DNA from: Candidatus Campbelliibacteriota bacterium
Lineage (GTDB): Bacteria; Patescibacteriota; Minisyncoccia; UBA9983
Reading direction: 5' to 3'
Assembly (NCBI GenBank): GCA_003231675.1
Contig: QIJB01000101.1
Location: 1 to 25,842, forward strand
DNA length: 25,842 nucleotides
In this document: one piece after another, positions 17,195 through 24,738 of the stretch
How positions within the stretch are numbered: position 1 is the first letter of the stretch
How the letters are laid out: each line of letters starts with the position of its first letter
Translations under genes and position numbers: made by a program
The notes under the pieces: generated by a model
What the model saw: only the letters and a program-made list of their open reading frames with translations
What the model was told of the DNA's origin: nothing
Databases searched by the model: none

Positions 17195-18199
17195 TCATTT
17201 CAAGAATTTAAATGAAGCGAGAATTCGGTTGAAGGTGTCCTCGTATTTTTTTTCTGTGCCTAAAATCATCCAATACTTTCCGAATTGGAAATCTATACTA
17301 ATCTGTGTAGCATTTTCAAACTCATACTCATATTTTACAGCTTTGGTATTCGCAATATTTATGATTGATGTCCTCGTATTCAATTCTTTGAATTTGCTAA
17401 CGGATCTACTAGCGAAGTCCGGCGTTACAATATTTAAAAGAAAAGGAGGAGAAATTGGATTAGGATAACCATTCTCTTCAGGTGAGCTACCAATCAAATT
17501 AAATTTACTAAATGGACCATAAAAAGTATTTTCATAAAAGAGCCAGTTTTTGGGGTACTTAAATTCAAAGTTAAATTCTATATTATGATAAGTTTTAGAA
17601 GTTATAGTTTTTTGAACAGCAGGTGGCTGCTTATTATAAAACTTAAATGTAAAGATTATTTGATTAAAAATATTTTCGTATTTTTTCTCTGAATCCAAAA
17701 TTAATTTGTACTGACCAAGTGGCAACACTATTGCAACCCTAGATTGTTTATTGAATTTATATTCATATTTTAACCCGGCAACACCATTAACCCTTATTTC
17801 TGACGCGGGATTTTTAACTTCATAAAATAATTTTGTCAAACGTTCAGCACGACTCGCTGTTATAATATTCAGCATAAATGGCGGAGAAAAACTATAAATT
17901 AAATGTTTTTGTTGTGATGGAATACCTGTTAAATAAAACTTACGCACTTTTCCATTGATGAAAGTTTCATCTATAGACCAATCTTTCGGATACTTAAATT
18001 CAAAACCCCACTTCTCATTACGGTAGATTTTAACTTCCGGTGTAGTGGTGGCTTGAATGGACAACAAAGAAGTTTTACTTGAAGTATCAGGGGTTTCTTT
18101 TTTGTTTTTTTGCGCAGTAAGGTAATACAAGCTAACACCCAGAAAAATAGTGGTAAAAGCAAGAGTTAAAACGACTATTATTGTATTTTTACTTATCAT
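17195..18199 (-). CDS. Exported protein with two tandem PsbP-like domains
   Basis: 334 residues from the ATG at 18199; the frame is open further to 18301, but MISKNTIIVVLTLAFTTIFLGVSLYYL is a clean signal anchor and an earlier start would overlap the upstream gene heavily. Two halves of about 140 residues repeat the same order of motifs: WGFEFKYPKDW / FNFEFKYPKNW, SPPFMLNIIT / SPPFLLNIVT, GLKYEYKF / AVKYEYEF, and LILDSEKKYENIFNQI / MILGTEKKYEDTFNRI. This matches the PsbP-like/MOG1-like fold, common in bacterial secreted proteins and unrelated in role to photosynthesis here. Visibly richer in A and T than its neighbours, which may point to transfer or relaxed selection. It overlaps the beta-helix gene end by 11 bases. 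Confidence 0.72.
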   Translation of the reverse strand: MISKNTIIVVLTLAFTTIFLGVSLYYLTAQKNKKETPDTSSKTSLLSIQATTTPEVKIYRNEKWGFEFKYPKDWSIDETFINGKVRKFYLTGIPSQQKHLIYSFSPPFMLNIITASRAERLTKLFYEVKNPASEIRVNGVAGLKYEYKFNKQSRVAIVLPLGQYKLILDSEKKYENIFNQIIFTFKFYNKQPPAVQKTITSKTYHNIEFNFEFKYPKNWLFYENTFYGPFSKFNLIGSSPEENGYPNPISPPFLLNIVTPDFASRSVSKFKELNTRTSIINIANTKAVKYEYEFENATQISIDFQFGKYWMILGTEKKYEDTFNRILASFKFLK

Positions 18200-18992
18200 G
18201 TCTATAGTGTTTATGATTGAGAATGACCCGTAATATATGCTTTCCTTCAATTTTTGTGCCATCAAAAAGTTGGGCGGTAAATAAAAGCGGCACTTCTCCA
18301 TCGGTAGAGATATTGGCTAAATCCCTAATGTTAAATTTTGCAATTAATGTCGGGGTATTATTATCACTCTTGTATTCATTCTTTTTTTTATGATTTCCCG
18401 TTTTTTGTTTTTTATTCTTTTCTTTAATTTTAGATAAACCAGTTTCAATAAATGTCTTTATCGGATGAGCGTCAGCAAGCATAATTGTAGCAGGATCAAT
18501 GTCGTTTATAGTAACACCAAATCCCAGATCTATTTGCAAGAAAACGGTAAGAACTCCCTCAACCCCGGCGCTTCCTTCCGACATATAAATTCCGGTGTCG
18601 CTGTTTCCTGAGATAACATTTCCGGAAATAATATTTCTGTCTGAGTCTTCAATATCAATGCCTATGAAAGAACTTGATATGCGAAGATTTTTTACGGTAA
18701 CCCCGGTCCGCCACCTGAGCGAAACCACGCTACCAAATTCGCTTCCAATAATGGAACGTCCGTTTCCGTCAAGCGTGATATTATCGCTTTCTATCAAAAA
18801 ACCGCCGTCCACGTCGGCAGTCAAAAGGCATGTTTTTGTTGAATTATTCCAAACACCGACGGAAAGACAATCTCCGCCAGTTGCGTTGTCGGATATTGAA
18901 AATGTTTGCGCGGAAGCAAAGAAAGGAAAAACGGCAAGTGTCGCCGTAATCGCCGAAAGATAAAGGAATCGGATTATTCTTCTATTATTCAT
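18189..18992 (-). CDS. Secreted right-handed beta-helix protein with a fused C-terminal domain
   Basis: 267 residues from the ATG at 18992; a TTG at 19016 also opens the frame. The signal peptide is NNRRIIRFLYLSAITATLAVFPFFASAQ. Residues about 30-135 carry beta-helix (NosD/pectate-lyase-like) strands: NITLDGNGRSIIG, VTVKNLRISSSFIGIDIEDS, NIISGNVISGNSDTGIYM. Only about three coils are present, too few for a full helix. The sequence then changes to INDIDPATIMLADAHPIKTF, a Lys/Asn-rich spacer (KIKEKNKKQKTGNHKKKNEY) and LIAKFNIRDLAN...TAQLFDGTKIEGKHILRV. That is a domain often found at the C-terminus of unrelated secreted proteins. The break suggests a deletion or fusion between two longer proteins. 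First gene behind the promoter at 19034-19062. Confidence 0.65.
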   Translation of the reverse strand: MNNRRIIRFLYLSAITATLAVFPFFASAQTFSISDNATGGDCLSVGVWNNSTKTCLLTADVDGGFLIESDNITLDGNGRSIIGSEFGSVVSLRWRTGVTVKNLRISSSFIGIDIEDSDRNIISGNVISGNSDTGIYMSEGSAGVEGVLTVFLQIDLGFGVTINDIDPATIMLADAHPIKTFIETGLSKIKEKNKKQKTGNHKKKNEYKSDNNTPTLIAKFNIRDLANISTDGEVPLLFTAQLFDGTKIEGKHILRVILNHKHYRHDK

Positions 18993-19033
18993 TAAAAGTA
19001 TCGCGCTTGCCGTCAACCGGCAAATTTACCTTT

Positions 19034-19062
19034 ATTATACATCCCGCGAAAAACAAACCCAA
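19034..19062 (-). promoter_or_regulatory. Promoter of the beta-helix/PsbP-like gene pair
   Basis: -10 TATAAT (19034-19039), perfect consensus; 17-base spacer; -35 TTGGGT (19057-19062). Predicted start near 19027, leaving a leader of about 35 bases before the ATG at 18992. Confidence 0.6.
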
Positions 19063-19150
19063 CCGTTCCGGCCTGGATTGGCTTGTTAACCTTTACTTTT
19101 TCGCCAAATATGGCATCATCTAAACAGATTAAGGAACTTAATAAAATAAA

Positions 19151-19169
19151 AAGGAGGTGATTTGCTCTG
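19151..19169 (+). promoter_or_regulatory. Strong Shine-Dalgarno sequence that selects a CTG start
   Basis: AAGGAGGTGA at 19151-19160 is a full complement to the usual 16S rRNA 3' end. The CTG at 19167 lies in the right frame at ideal spacing. An in-frame TGA overlaps the Shine-Dalgarno, so no start further upstream is possible. The first ATG in frame (19209) is 48 bases away, too far for this site. Confidence 0.65.
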
Positions 19170-20150
19170 GAAAATATTCTGAGGATAAGCGCCCAAACAC
19201 TTGGGCAAATGGGTTTTCTTTGGAAAATCCTCGCTTTCTCTCTTCTGGGGCTAATCGCCTCGGAAATAATTTTCAAGGGATTCCCCGGTTTTGTGAAAAT
19301 TGCCGGACGCCCGCTAAGAGGATTGACGAGAATATGCGGACTGCCGGAAGAGGTTGGGTCACTCTTATTATCTTCCCTGTTCACATCTACCATGGTAACC
19401 AACACGGTTTTGGTCGCGCGAAGAGGGGGGGGAAAATTGAGCGAACGGCAGATGGTGACGGCCGCCATTCTCAACTCCGTTCCGGCGTATGTGAGAAGAA
19501 TCATAGTTTTTCTGATGCCGGTGTTCGTCCCTCTGTTTGGATGGGTATTCTTCCTTGGAGTGGTTTTTTGCCACCTACTTGTCATGGCCGCGAAAATAAC
19601 CTTTTGTGTTTTTTACGGGAGAGGCGAAAGAAAAATGTTCGCGCCCACAACAAAGAGCGAAGAAGATATTTCGTTGCCTCCGAAGATTTCTCTGAGAGGC
19701 TTGCCGAGACTTCTCAGAAAACCATTGAGAATGTTTTTTAAGATATCTTTGAGTTTGGTGGCCGCGACCTTCCTCGTTCTGTTTTTTATAAACGCGGGGT
19801 TGCTGGGGAAAATCGCCGTTCCCGTCCTTTATCCACTCTTGAAACTCGTCGGGCTTTCGCAATCGCTGTCTTCCGCCTTGATAGTTTTCTCGGCGGGAAA
19901 TATAATTGTGGGAGCGGGAGTTTTTCAAACACTGCTCGCTAACGGGACGCTGGCTATTCGCGAGGTTTTTGTCGGGGTGGTTTTCGGGATGTTAATCAGC
20001 CAGCCCGCCATCGTATTGAGGCATGTCCTTCCTAATCACCTCGCGGTGTTTGGAAGAAAAGCGACCTCAAAGATAATCGGCTATTCTCTCATTATTGTTA
20101 TTTTGGTGAGAGCGATAACCTTTTATCTTTTCAAAATCATTTTGCTTTAA
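19167..20150 (+). CDS. Nucleoside-recognition/Gate-domain-like integral membrane protein
   Basis: 327 residues if started at CTG 19167, 313 from the ATG at 19209. About eight hydrophobic helices lie in two clusters (residues 20-160 and 205-327) with a polar, charged loop between (RGERKMFAPTTKSEEDISLPP). The pattern LLLSSLFTSTMVTNTVLVA ... SERQMVTAAILNSVPAYVRR ... SSALIVFSAGNIIVGAGVFQTLLANG resembles the Gate/nucleoside-recognition family (MJ0871-, SpmA- and FeoB-core-like). The inverted repeat of short discontinuous helices suggests a transporter; the substrate is unknown. It is the only plus-strand gene between 16 and 21 kb and ends in its own terminator. Confidence 0.6.
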   Translation: MENILRISAQTLGQMGFLWKILAFSLLGLIASEIIFKGFPGFVKIAGRPLRGLTRICGLPEEVGSLLLSSLFTSTMVTNTVLVARRGGGKLSERQMVTAAILNSVPAYVRRIIVFLMPVFVPLFGWVFFLGVVFCHLLVMAAKITFCVFYGRGERKMFAPTTKSEEDISLPPKISLRGLPRLLRKPLRMFFKISLSLVAATFLVLFFINAGLLGKIAVPVLYPLLKLVGLSQSLSSALIVFSAGNIIVGAGVFQTLLANGTLAIREVFVGVVFGMLISQPAIVLRHVLPNHLAVFGRKATSKIIGYSLIIVILVRAITFYLFKIILL

Positions 20151-20190
20151 AACCCCTTTCGCCGAAATCGGCAAAAGGGGTTTGTTTTTA
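20150..20190 (+). terminator. Terminator between the convergent Gate-domain gene and ndk
   Basis: 15-bp stem with one mismatch (20150-20164 with 20169-20183), loop AAAT, then GTTTTT on the plus strand. On the minus strand only a short T run follows, so it mainly serves the plus-strand gene. Confidence 0.8.
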
Positions 20191-20228
20191 TCCCGGTGTT
20201 TTTTCCTTTTAAGAATGGCAGGGGAAAA

Positions 20229-20852
20229 TTACTCCAGAAGACCGTCCAGATTTACATCATACAATATTCTTTCCTGCGCCAATTTGTAATTCACTATCTC
20301 TTCCGGTTTGAACCAATGATTGATTTCATTCTCAGCCTCCCCCGTTGAACCGGACGCGTGAATCAAATTTCTTACCGCCCTGCCATCGGCGTCCGCCATT
20401 TGATAAGAGTCCAAAACAAAATCTCCGCGGATGGTTCCGACATCTGACGAAAGGGGCTCGGTCCCACCCACCAGTTTCCTGACTATTTTGACGGCGTGAG
20501 CGCCTTCCCAAACCATCGCCACAAGCGGACCTTTGACCATATAATTTTTCAAGTTTTTCAAAATCGCTTCCGTAATCTCAAACGGATCTTCGGATGGAGG
20601 CTTCAGTCCTTTTTTCTTGTAGCTTTCAATCGTTTTTTCCCCGGTAATTCTTCTCCACTCCGGATCAAGAGTGTAGTGCTTCTCTATCTGTTCCTCGGTG
20701 GCGACCATCATTTTTACCGCCGCCAATTTCAGACCGATCCTCTCAAAGCGCTTCGTAATTTCTCCAATCATTGACCTCTGAACGCCATCCGGTTTGATAA
20801 TGACCAATGTTCTCTCTTTTTTGGGATGAATTTTATTTTCCATAGTTTCCAT
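20229..20852 (-). CDS. ndk: Nucleoside diphosphate kinase with an internal insertion
   Basis: Transfers the gamma phosphate of ATP to NDPs through a phosphohistidine. The start RTLVIIKPDGVQR (residues about 14-26) and the catalytic IHASGSTGEAENEI with His165 are diagnostic. Length is 207 residues against about 140-150 in most bacteria. The excess is an insertion around residues 62-95 (LDPEWRRITGEKTIESYKKKGLKPPSED) plus a C-terminal tail. I start at the ATG at 20852 (METMENK); a second ATG is at 20843 and an upstream in-frame start at 20891 would add 13 unlikely residues. It lies 45 bases after the ComEC-like hydrolase gene. Confidence 0.93.
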   Translation of the reverse strand: METMENKIHPKKERTLVIIKPDGVQRSMIGEITKRFERIGLKLAAVKMMVATEEQIEKHYTLDPEWRRITGEKTIESYKKKGLKPPSEDPFEITEAILKNLKNYMVKGPLVAMVWEGAHAVKIVRKLVGGTEPLSSDVGTIRGDFVLDSYQMADADGRAVRNLIHASGSTGEAENEINHWFKPEEIVNYKLAQERILYDVNLDGLLE

Positions 20853-20897
20853 TTTACGAAAAACGGCGGTAATTTGCAAATTTAAACGCAAAAATGC

Positions 20898-21752
20898 CTA
20901 TTTATCCACTTTTATTTCTTCGCCATCGCTTTTCATCCTTATGGTTCCAAGGTTAATTGTGCTCAAAATGGAAATTTCAAATTTGTTCAGCAAATCAATC
21001 GTTTCTTTGTGCGGATGTCCGTAACGGTTGCCCGCGCCGGCAGAAATTATCGCGTATTCGGGAGAAACGGCGCTGAGAAAAATATCCGAGGTGGATGTCC
21101 TGGAACCGTGATGCCCTACTTTCAAAACATCGCTTTTGAGTCCGCCTGCCGGCGGACCTCCGAGAGAAACAAGATATTTCTCCATTTTTTTAGGAGAGTC
21201 TCCTGTGAGCATAAAGGAGGTGTTTCCGTAAACGAGTTTGGCGACAATGGAGGCGGTGTTCGTGTCCACGCCTGAAACATCGCGGTCTGGAAGAAGAATA
21301 TCAATACGCGCTCCGTCTCCCATATTTATTCTCATTCCCCTCCTCGCCAAAATTTTCGGAATTTTTTTCTCGGCGATAACTTTATTCAGCTCCCTGTAAA
21401 CGGCTGAATTTGATCTCGCGCCCGGCTCCATTGCCAAGCCGATGTCATACCTTCTCGCCACTTCAACAAATCCTGCAATATGGTCTTTGTCCGGATGTGA
21501 TTCAATTATCATATCAATGGAATGGTCATAAAACGGCATTATTTTTGAAAGCTCCCGCAAAACGGCGTTGTTCGGGCCGGCGTCCAGCAAAATTTGATTC
21601 CCGTTCGGCGCTTCAATAAAAATGGCGTCGCCCTGCCCGATATCCAAAAAGGCGACCGACAACCCATCCCGCGTTTCCGCGTAAACGGCGTACCAAACGA
21701 ACACGGTCAGCAAAAACATCGCCCCGAGAAACCAATATTTAAAATTTTTCAT
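20898..21752 (-). CDS. ComEC-type metallo-beta-lactamase hydrolase, separately encoded and membrane-anchored
   Basis: 284 residues from the ATG at 21752, which has AGGA 5 bases upstream; an ATG at 21764 would add four residues. An N-terminal anchor (YWFLGAMFLLTVFVWYAVYA) is followed by LSVAFLDIGQGDAIFIEAPNGNQILLDAG, the ESHPDKDH zinc motif, and FMLTGDS and DVLKVGHHGSRTS signatures. This is the domain found at the C-terminus of full-length ComEC, where it is thought to act on the non-transported DNA strand. The integral membrane ComEC at 22328-23811 lacks this domain, so the pair appears to be a split ComEC. A GGPPAGG insert encoded by a short palindrome precedes the KSDVLKVGHHGS motif. Confidence 0.87.
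   Translation of the reverse strand: MKNFKYWFLGAMFLLTVFVWYAVYAETRDGLSVAFLDIGQGDAIFIEAPNGNQILLDAGPNNAVLRELSKIMPFYDHSIDMIIESHPDKDHIAGFVEVARRYDIGLAMEPGARSNSAVYRELNKVIAEKKIPKILARRGMRINMGDGARIDILLPDRDVSGVDTNTASIVAKLVYGNTSFMLTGDSPKKMEKYLVSLGGPPAGGLKSDVLKVGHHGSRTSTSDIFLSAVSPEYAIISAGAGNRYGHPHKETIDLLNKFEISILSTINLGTIRMKSDGEEIKVDK
21140..21157. repeat. Short palindrome coding a GPPAGG insert in the ComEC-type hydrolase
   Basis: GTCCGCC, 4-base loop, GGCGGAC (7-bp arms). It lies in frame in a surface-loop position just before the conserved SDVLKVGHHGS. Confidence 0.6.
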
Positions 21753-21770
21753 TGAAATCCTCATTTGTGC

Positions 21771-21776
21771 TACAAT
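21771..21776 (+). promoter_or_regulatory. Extended -10 promoter of the desulfoferrodoxin gene
   Basis: TACAAT preceded by TGC, with a poor -35 (TTCATT) 17 bases upstream. Start predicted near 21783, a leader of about 46 bases. The same GTGCTACAAT string occurs in the 6S-like RNA promoter. Confidence 0.5.
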
Positions 21777-21829
21777 TCTAACATAAACAAAAGGTCTCTT
21801 AATAAATTAATTATTGAATAAAAAATATT

Positions 21830-22216
21830 ATGGCAAATGTAAAAGAAAAAAATGAAGTTTTTAAGTGCAATATCTGCGGGAATATCGTTGAGGTTTTACA
21901 TGTCGGCGGTGTTGAACTTTTTTGTTGCGGACAGCCAATGGAAAAGTTCTCGGAACAAAGCGACGGAGAAGAGGGCTCCGAAAAACATATTCCCATGATG
22001 CAAAAAAGTGAAGCGGGAATTAAAGTTAAAGTCGGCGCGACCGCTCATCCGATGGAAGAAAGGCACTATATTGAATGGATAGAAATCATCTCCGACGGAA
22101 AAGTTTGCAAAAAATTTCTTAACCCCGGCGAGGCGCCGGAAGCCGATTTCGCGATTTCATCTGAAAATATCGTCGCGCGCGCGTACTGCAACGTTCATGG
22201 TCTGTGGAAATCATAG
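21830..22216 (+). CDS. dfx: Desulfoferrodoxin (superoxide reductase, class I/2Fe-type)
   Basis: Reduces superoxide to hydrogen peroxide without releasing oxygen, typical of anaerobes. 128 residues. The N-terminal desulforedoxin-like centre has C13, C16, C32 and C33 (CNIC, FCCG), a rubredoxin-type Fe(Cys)4 site. The catalytic centre has His53 (EKHIP), His73 (TAHPM), His79 (ERHYIEW), Cys120 and His123 (CNVHGLW), the Fe(His)4Cys set. All nine ligands are present, so it should be active. It stands alone between two convergent or divergent minus-strand genes. No rubredoxin partner is seen in the window. No Shine-Dalgarno precedes the ATG. Confidence 0.95.
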   Translation: MANVKEKNEVFKCNICGNIVEVLHVGGVELFCCGQPMEKFSEQSDGEEGSEKHIPMMQKSEAGIKVKVGATAHPMEERHYIEWIEIISDGKVCKKFLNPGEAPEADFAISSENIVARAYCNVHGLWKS

Positions 22217-22307
22217 ATTCATTTTTCTCTTGTTCTCTTGGCGCGCATAGGGATATCGGCTTTGTTGTCTTTACCCTTTTTATAACCCCTGTATTTTAAT
22301 ACGAAGT

Positions 22308-22346
22308 GTTGCATTTAATGGTTGAGCCTATGCAACCTGATTTTTT
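22308..22346 (+). terminator. Possible terminator after desulfoferrodoxin
   Basis: GTTGCAT, 15-base loop, ATGCAAC, CTGA, then six T on the plus strand. The loop is long and it overlaps the end of comEC, so this is tentative. Confidence 0.3.
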
Positions 22347-23811
22347 CTTGTGTTTCGCCTGTTTAATTTGTAAATCAAGAAGCCGTAAAGAATATACACC
22401 GCCAGCGTAAGCCAGAGGGGAAAGTTGGAAACATTAAACGACGCGAACGGAAGTTTGGCGAATGTTTCCACCACTCCGAGTTCGTAACGCAGGAAGGCGA
22501 AACTTATCCAGCCGAGGGGAACACTCAGAAGGGCGGAAAACATTCCAACGGCTCCGGTGATAAATCCGAAAAGCATCGTTGCCGGGACAAAAATCAAAAC
22601 CAAAAGATTGACAGGGACGCTCACGACGGAAAACATCCCCATTTTATAAAGAAGCAAAGGGAGGACAAAAATCTGCGTCGCCAGCGTGGCGGAAAAAATC
22701 TCGCGAAATTGAAATTTCTTCGGTATGAAATGGAGTTTTTCTTCAATTCGCGGAGCGAGAAAAATGATGGCGAAGGTCGCCAAAAATGAAAGCTGAAACC
22801 CCGCGTCAAAACGCAGAATTTTCGGGTTGTGCAAAACCATAAAAAATCCCGTGAGAAAAAGCGCCCAGGTTATTTCGTAAACCCTCCCCGTCGTTCTCGC
22901 TAAAACGACCAGCAATGACATCAGCGAGGCGCGAACCACCGTGGCGGAGGCGCCGGTCATTACGGCGAATAAAATAATGCCCAAAACCCCCAAACTTGTC
23001 GCGAAAACTGTCGGCAAAAAAGACACGGCTCGCATAACCGTGTCCGCCACGAGAGAAATGTTGTAGCCGGAAAGGACGACGATGTGAATAATCCCCGTTT
23101 TTCTGAAATCTTCCAAAAGGTTTTTCCCAATCGCCCGCTTGGCGCCGACAGTGAGCCCGCCCATAAAAGCGGCGTACGGCTCGGGGATAACCTTGGACAG
23201 GGCGGAGAGGTATTTCGCTTTCAAGGCGAACATTTGACGTTTCACCCAGCTTCCTTTTCCGCGCGCGACAAGATTTATTTTCGGATAAAGCATCTCGTAA
23301 TAGATGTCGTCTTTCGCGAGATAACCCGCCCAATCAAAATCGCCACTGAAATTCTCCGGTTTTTTCAGTTTCCCAGATACGCTCAGTTCATCTCCGTATT
23401 CAAACTCCGGGTAATGTTGAGCGTAAACGAGAATTTTCACATTGTCCGTTTCCACTATCAGGCGGGTATTTTTCTCCCGTTCGTCCGGTTCATCAACCAC
23501 AATCCCCGACAACTCCGTCTTTCCCCCAGAGGCGATAGTTGATTCAAACCGGCTCAAATTCGGAGGGGTGTCTTTGATTTCATAGCGCGCCATCCCAAAA
23601 CCGGTGGCGATTAAAAAAATCGCGAATGAAGCCATCAGCTTTCGGGCTCCAACTTTCCCGATGGACAAATCGGTCTGCCTATCGGTTATCAGCGAAACGA
23701 CAAATAAAACACAAAAAATCCCGCGAACGCCCAGCCAAGATTCAAAAAAGAGCGGAGTAGAACTCCGCCGATAAAACCCGCCAATAAAATCGCCATCCGC
23801 TTTTGACTCAT
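22328..23811 (-). CDS. comEC: ComEC/Rec2 DNA-uptake channel protein, frameshifted near its N-terminus
   Basis: DNA translocation channel of natural competence in the inner membrane. A 40-codon piece starts at the ATG at 23811 (MSQKRMAILLAGFIGGVLLR, a membrane helix) and stops at 23689. The main part continues in another frame as VVSLITDRQTDLSIGKVGARK. Adding one T to the six-T run at 23713-23718 joins them into about 494 residues. An OB-like DUF4131 segment (ELSGIVVDEPDE...EFEYGDELSVSGKL...GDFDWAGYLAKDDI) is followed by the competence domain with GIIHIVVLSGYNISLVAD and GASATVVRASLMSLL. The C-terminal hydrolase domain is missing and is supplied by the gene at 20898-21752. It starts 10 bases after rnhA. 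Confidence 0.88.
23713..23718 (-). other. Frameshift site in comEC (T6 run on the coding strand)
   Basis: The first frame reads GGA TTT TTT GTG and stops at TGA. One additional T, or a -1 ribosomal slip here, leads into TGT GTT TTA TTT GTC GTT and the long frame. Confidence 0.7.
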
Positions 23812-23821
23812 ATTTTAAAAA

Positions 23822-24271
23822 TCAAAACATAGCTTTTGTTTCTTTCGCATTCATTGCCTCGTTTGCCAGCCGGTCCGCCTCTTTATTCTTTTCGCGCGGA
23901 ATTTCGGTGAATGAAATTTTTCCGAGCTCCATTCTCAAATTCCATATTTTTATGAACAATGGAAAAAGTTTTTCCTCTTGAATCTTGTATTTTCCTCCAA
24001 GCTGGCGCGCCACGAGCTGGCTGTCCATCCTTATCTCAATTTCCATTTTTTTCGCTTTCTCTTTCCCGAACAGATGTTTTACTTTTTGCAAGGCAAAAAT
24101 GACGGCCTCGTATTCCGCCTCGTTGTTGGTCCGCGTTCCGATGTCTTTTGAGTATTCCTTTATGACGGAACCTTTTCCATCCGCGATGACAACGCCAACC
24201 CCCGCCAGCCCCGGATTCCCCCTTGACCCGCCATCCGTATAAATGATTATTTTTTTGATTTCTTTCGCCAT
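23822..24271 (-). CDS. rnhA: Ribonuclease HI
   Basis: Cleaves RNA in RNA-DNA hybrids, for example R-loops and primer remnants; cytoplasmic. 149 residues. The metal-binding acidic residues are all present: Asp13 in YTDGGSRGNPG, Glu53 in TNNEAEYEA, Asp83 in RMDSQLVARQ, and Asp133 in NKEADRLANEAM. The sequence style (REKNKEADRLAN) is that of the prokaryotic/archaeal RNase HI-like clade without the basic protrusion of E. coli RnhA. It is followed after 10 bases by comEC. Confidence 0.94.
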   Translation of the reverse strand: MAKEIKKIIIYTDGGSRGNPGLAGVGVVIADGKGSVIKEYSKDIGTRTNNEAEYEAVIFALQKVKHLFGKEKAKKMEIEIRMDSQLVARQLGGKYKIQEEKLFPLFIKIWNLRMELGKISFTEIPREKNKEADRLANEAMNAKETKAMF

Positions 24272-24293
24272 TTTTTTATTTCGCCGTTTCTTG

Positions 24294-24299
24294 ATTATA
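24294..24299 (-). promoter_or_regulatory. -10 element of the rnhA-comEC operon
   Basis: Minus strand TATAAT, perfect; predicted start near 24287, a 16-base leader. The -35 region (GTTTCA) overlaps the first codons of the divergent gene at 24316 and is weak. The plus strand has TATACT at 24298-24303, so the two genes may share this 44-base divergent promoter. Confidence 0.5.
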
Positions 24300-24315
24300 T
24301 ACTATCATATTGATT

Positions 24316-24738
24316 ATGAAACTGCCCAAGGTCAAACGCGCGCTTGATAAGGTTTTCAAAAAAGCGGAGTCCCCGAACTCGGCGGAGTTGAACGGAGAAT
24401 ATTTTGTTGATATGCTTACAGGGATTCCAAGCTTAAAAAGACTCAACCACCGCAAGATTTTTCGCCGAAAAAACGGACAAACAATCGGCTGTAACATTAT
24501 ATTAAAAAATAAAAGATGGGGGCGCTTCTTTCTTGAACAAACCGTCGGCGCGTCCGAACGGTCGGAACTAATAATAAATTACGATGTGCCGAAAAATTTA
24601 TTCATTTCAAAAAGAATACGCGATGAAGTGAGGCAAGTGGGGAACGGGCTGTATCTTGGTCGCTTCAATTACATACTTTTCGGAAAGCCACGTTTCCTCG
24701 GCTATTTCTCGCTTGAAAAGAAAGGCCCCGACAAGTGA
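24316..24738 (+). CDS. Hypothetical protein, possible DUF4334/lipocalin-like barrel
   Basis: 140 residues from the ATG at 24316; an in-frame TTG at 24310 is also possible. No signal peptide or membrane helix. A mixed N-terminal part is followed by strand-rich sequence: GQTIGCNIILKNKRWGRFFL, ELIINYDVPKN, IRDEVRQVGNGLYLGRFNYI and KPRFLGYFSLEK. The end G-N-G-L-Y-L-G-R ... F-L-G-Y-F-x-L is reminiscent of small lipocalin-like DUF4334 proteins, but this is pattern memory and not a firm match. The plus-strand -10 TATACT at 24298 would give a nearly leaderless mRNA, and no Shine-Dalgarno is present. Confidence 0.6.
   Translation: MKLPKVKRALDKVFKKAESPNSAELNGEYFVDMLTGIPSLKRLNHRKIFRRKNGQTIGCNIILKNKRWGRFFLEQTVGASERSELIINYDVPKNLFISKRIRDEVRQVGNGLYLGRFNYILFGKPRFLGYFSLEKKGPDK

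Noticed and set aside
19157..19741. Plus-strand frame of 194 codons overlapping the Gate-domain gene
   Set aside because: The other frame codes a proper membrane protein, with the Shine-Dalgarno site and the terminator in register; this one has no membrane pattern or family resemblance.
23084..23542. Plus-strand frame of 152 codons
   Set aside because: Antisense to the conserved OB and competence domain of comEC.
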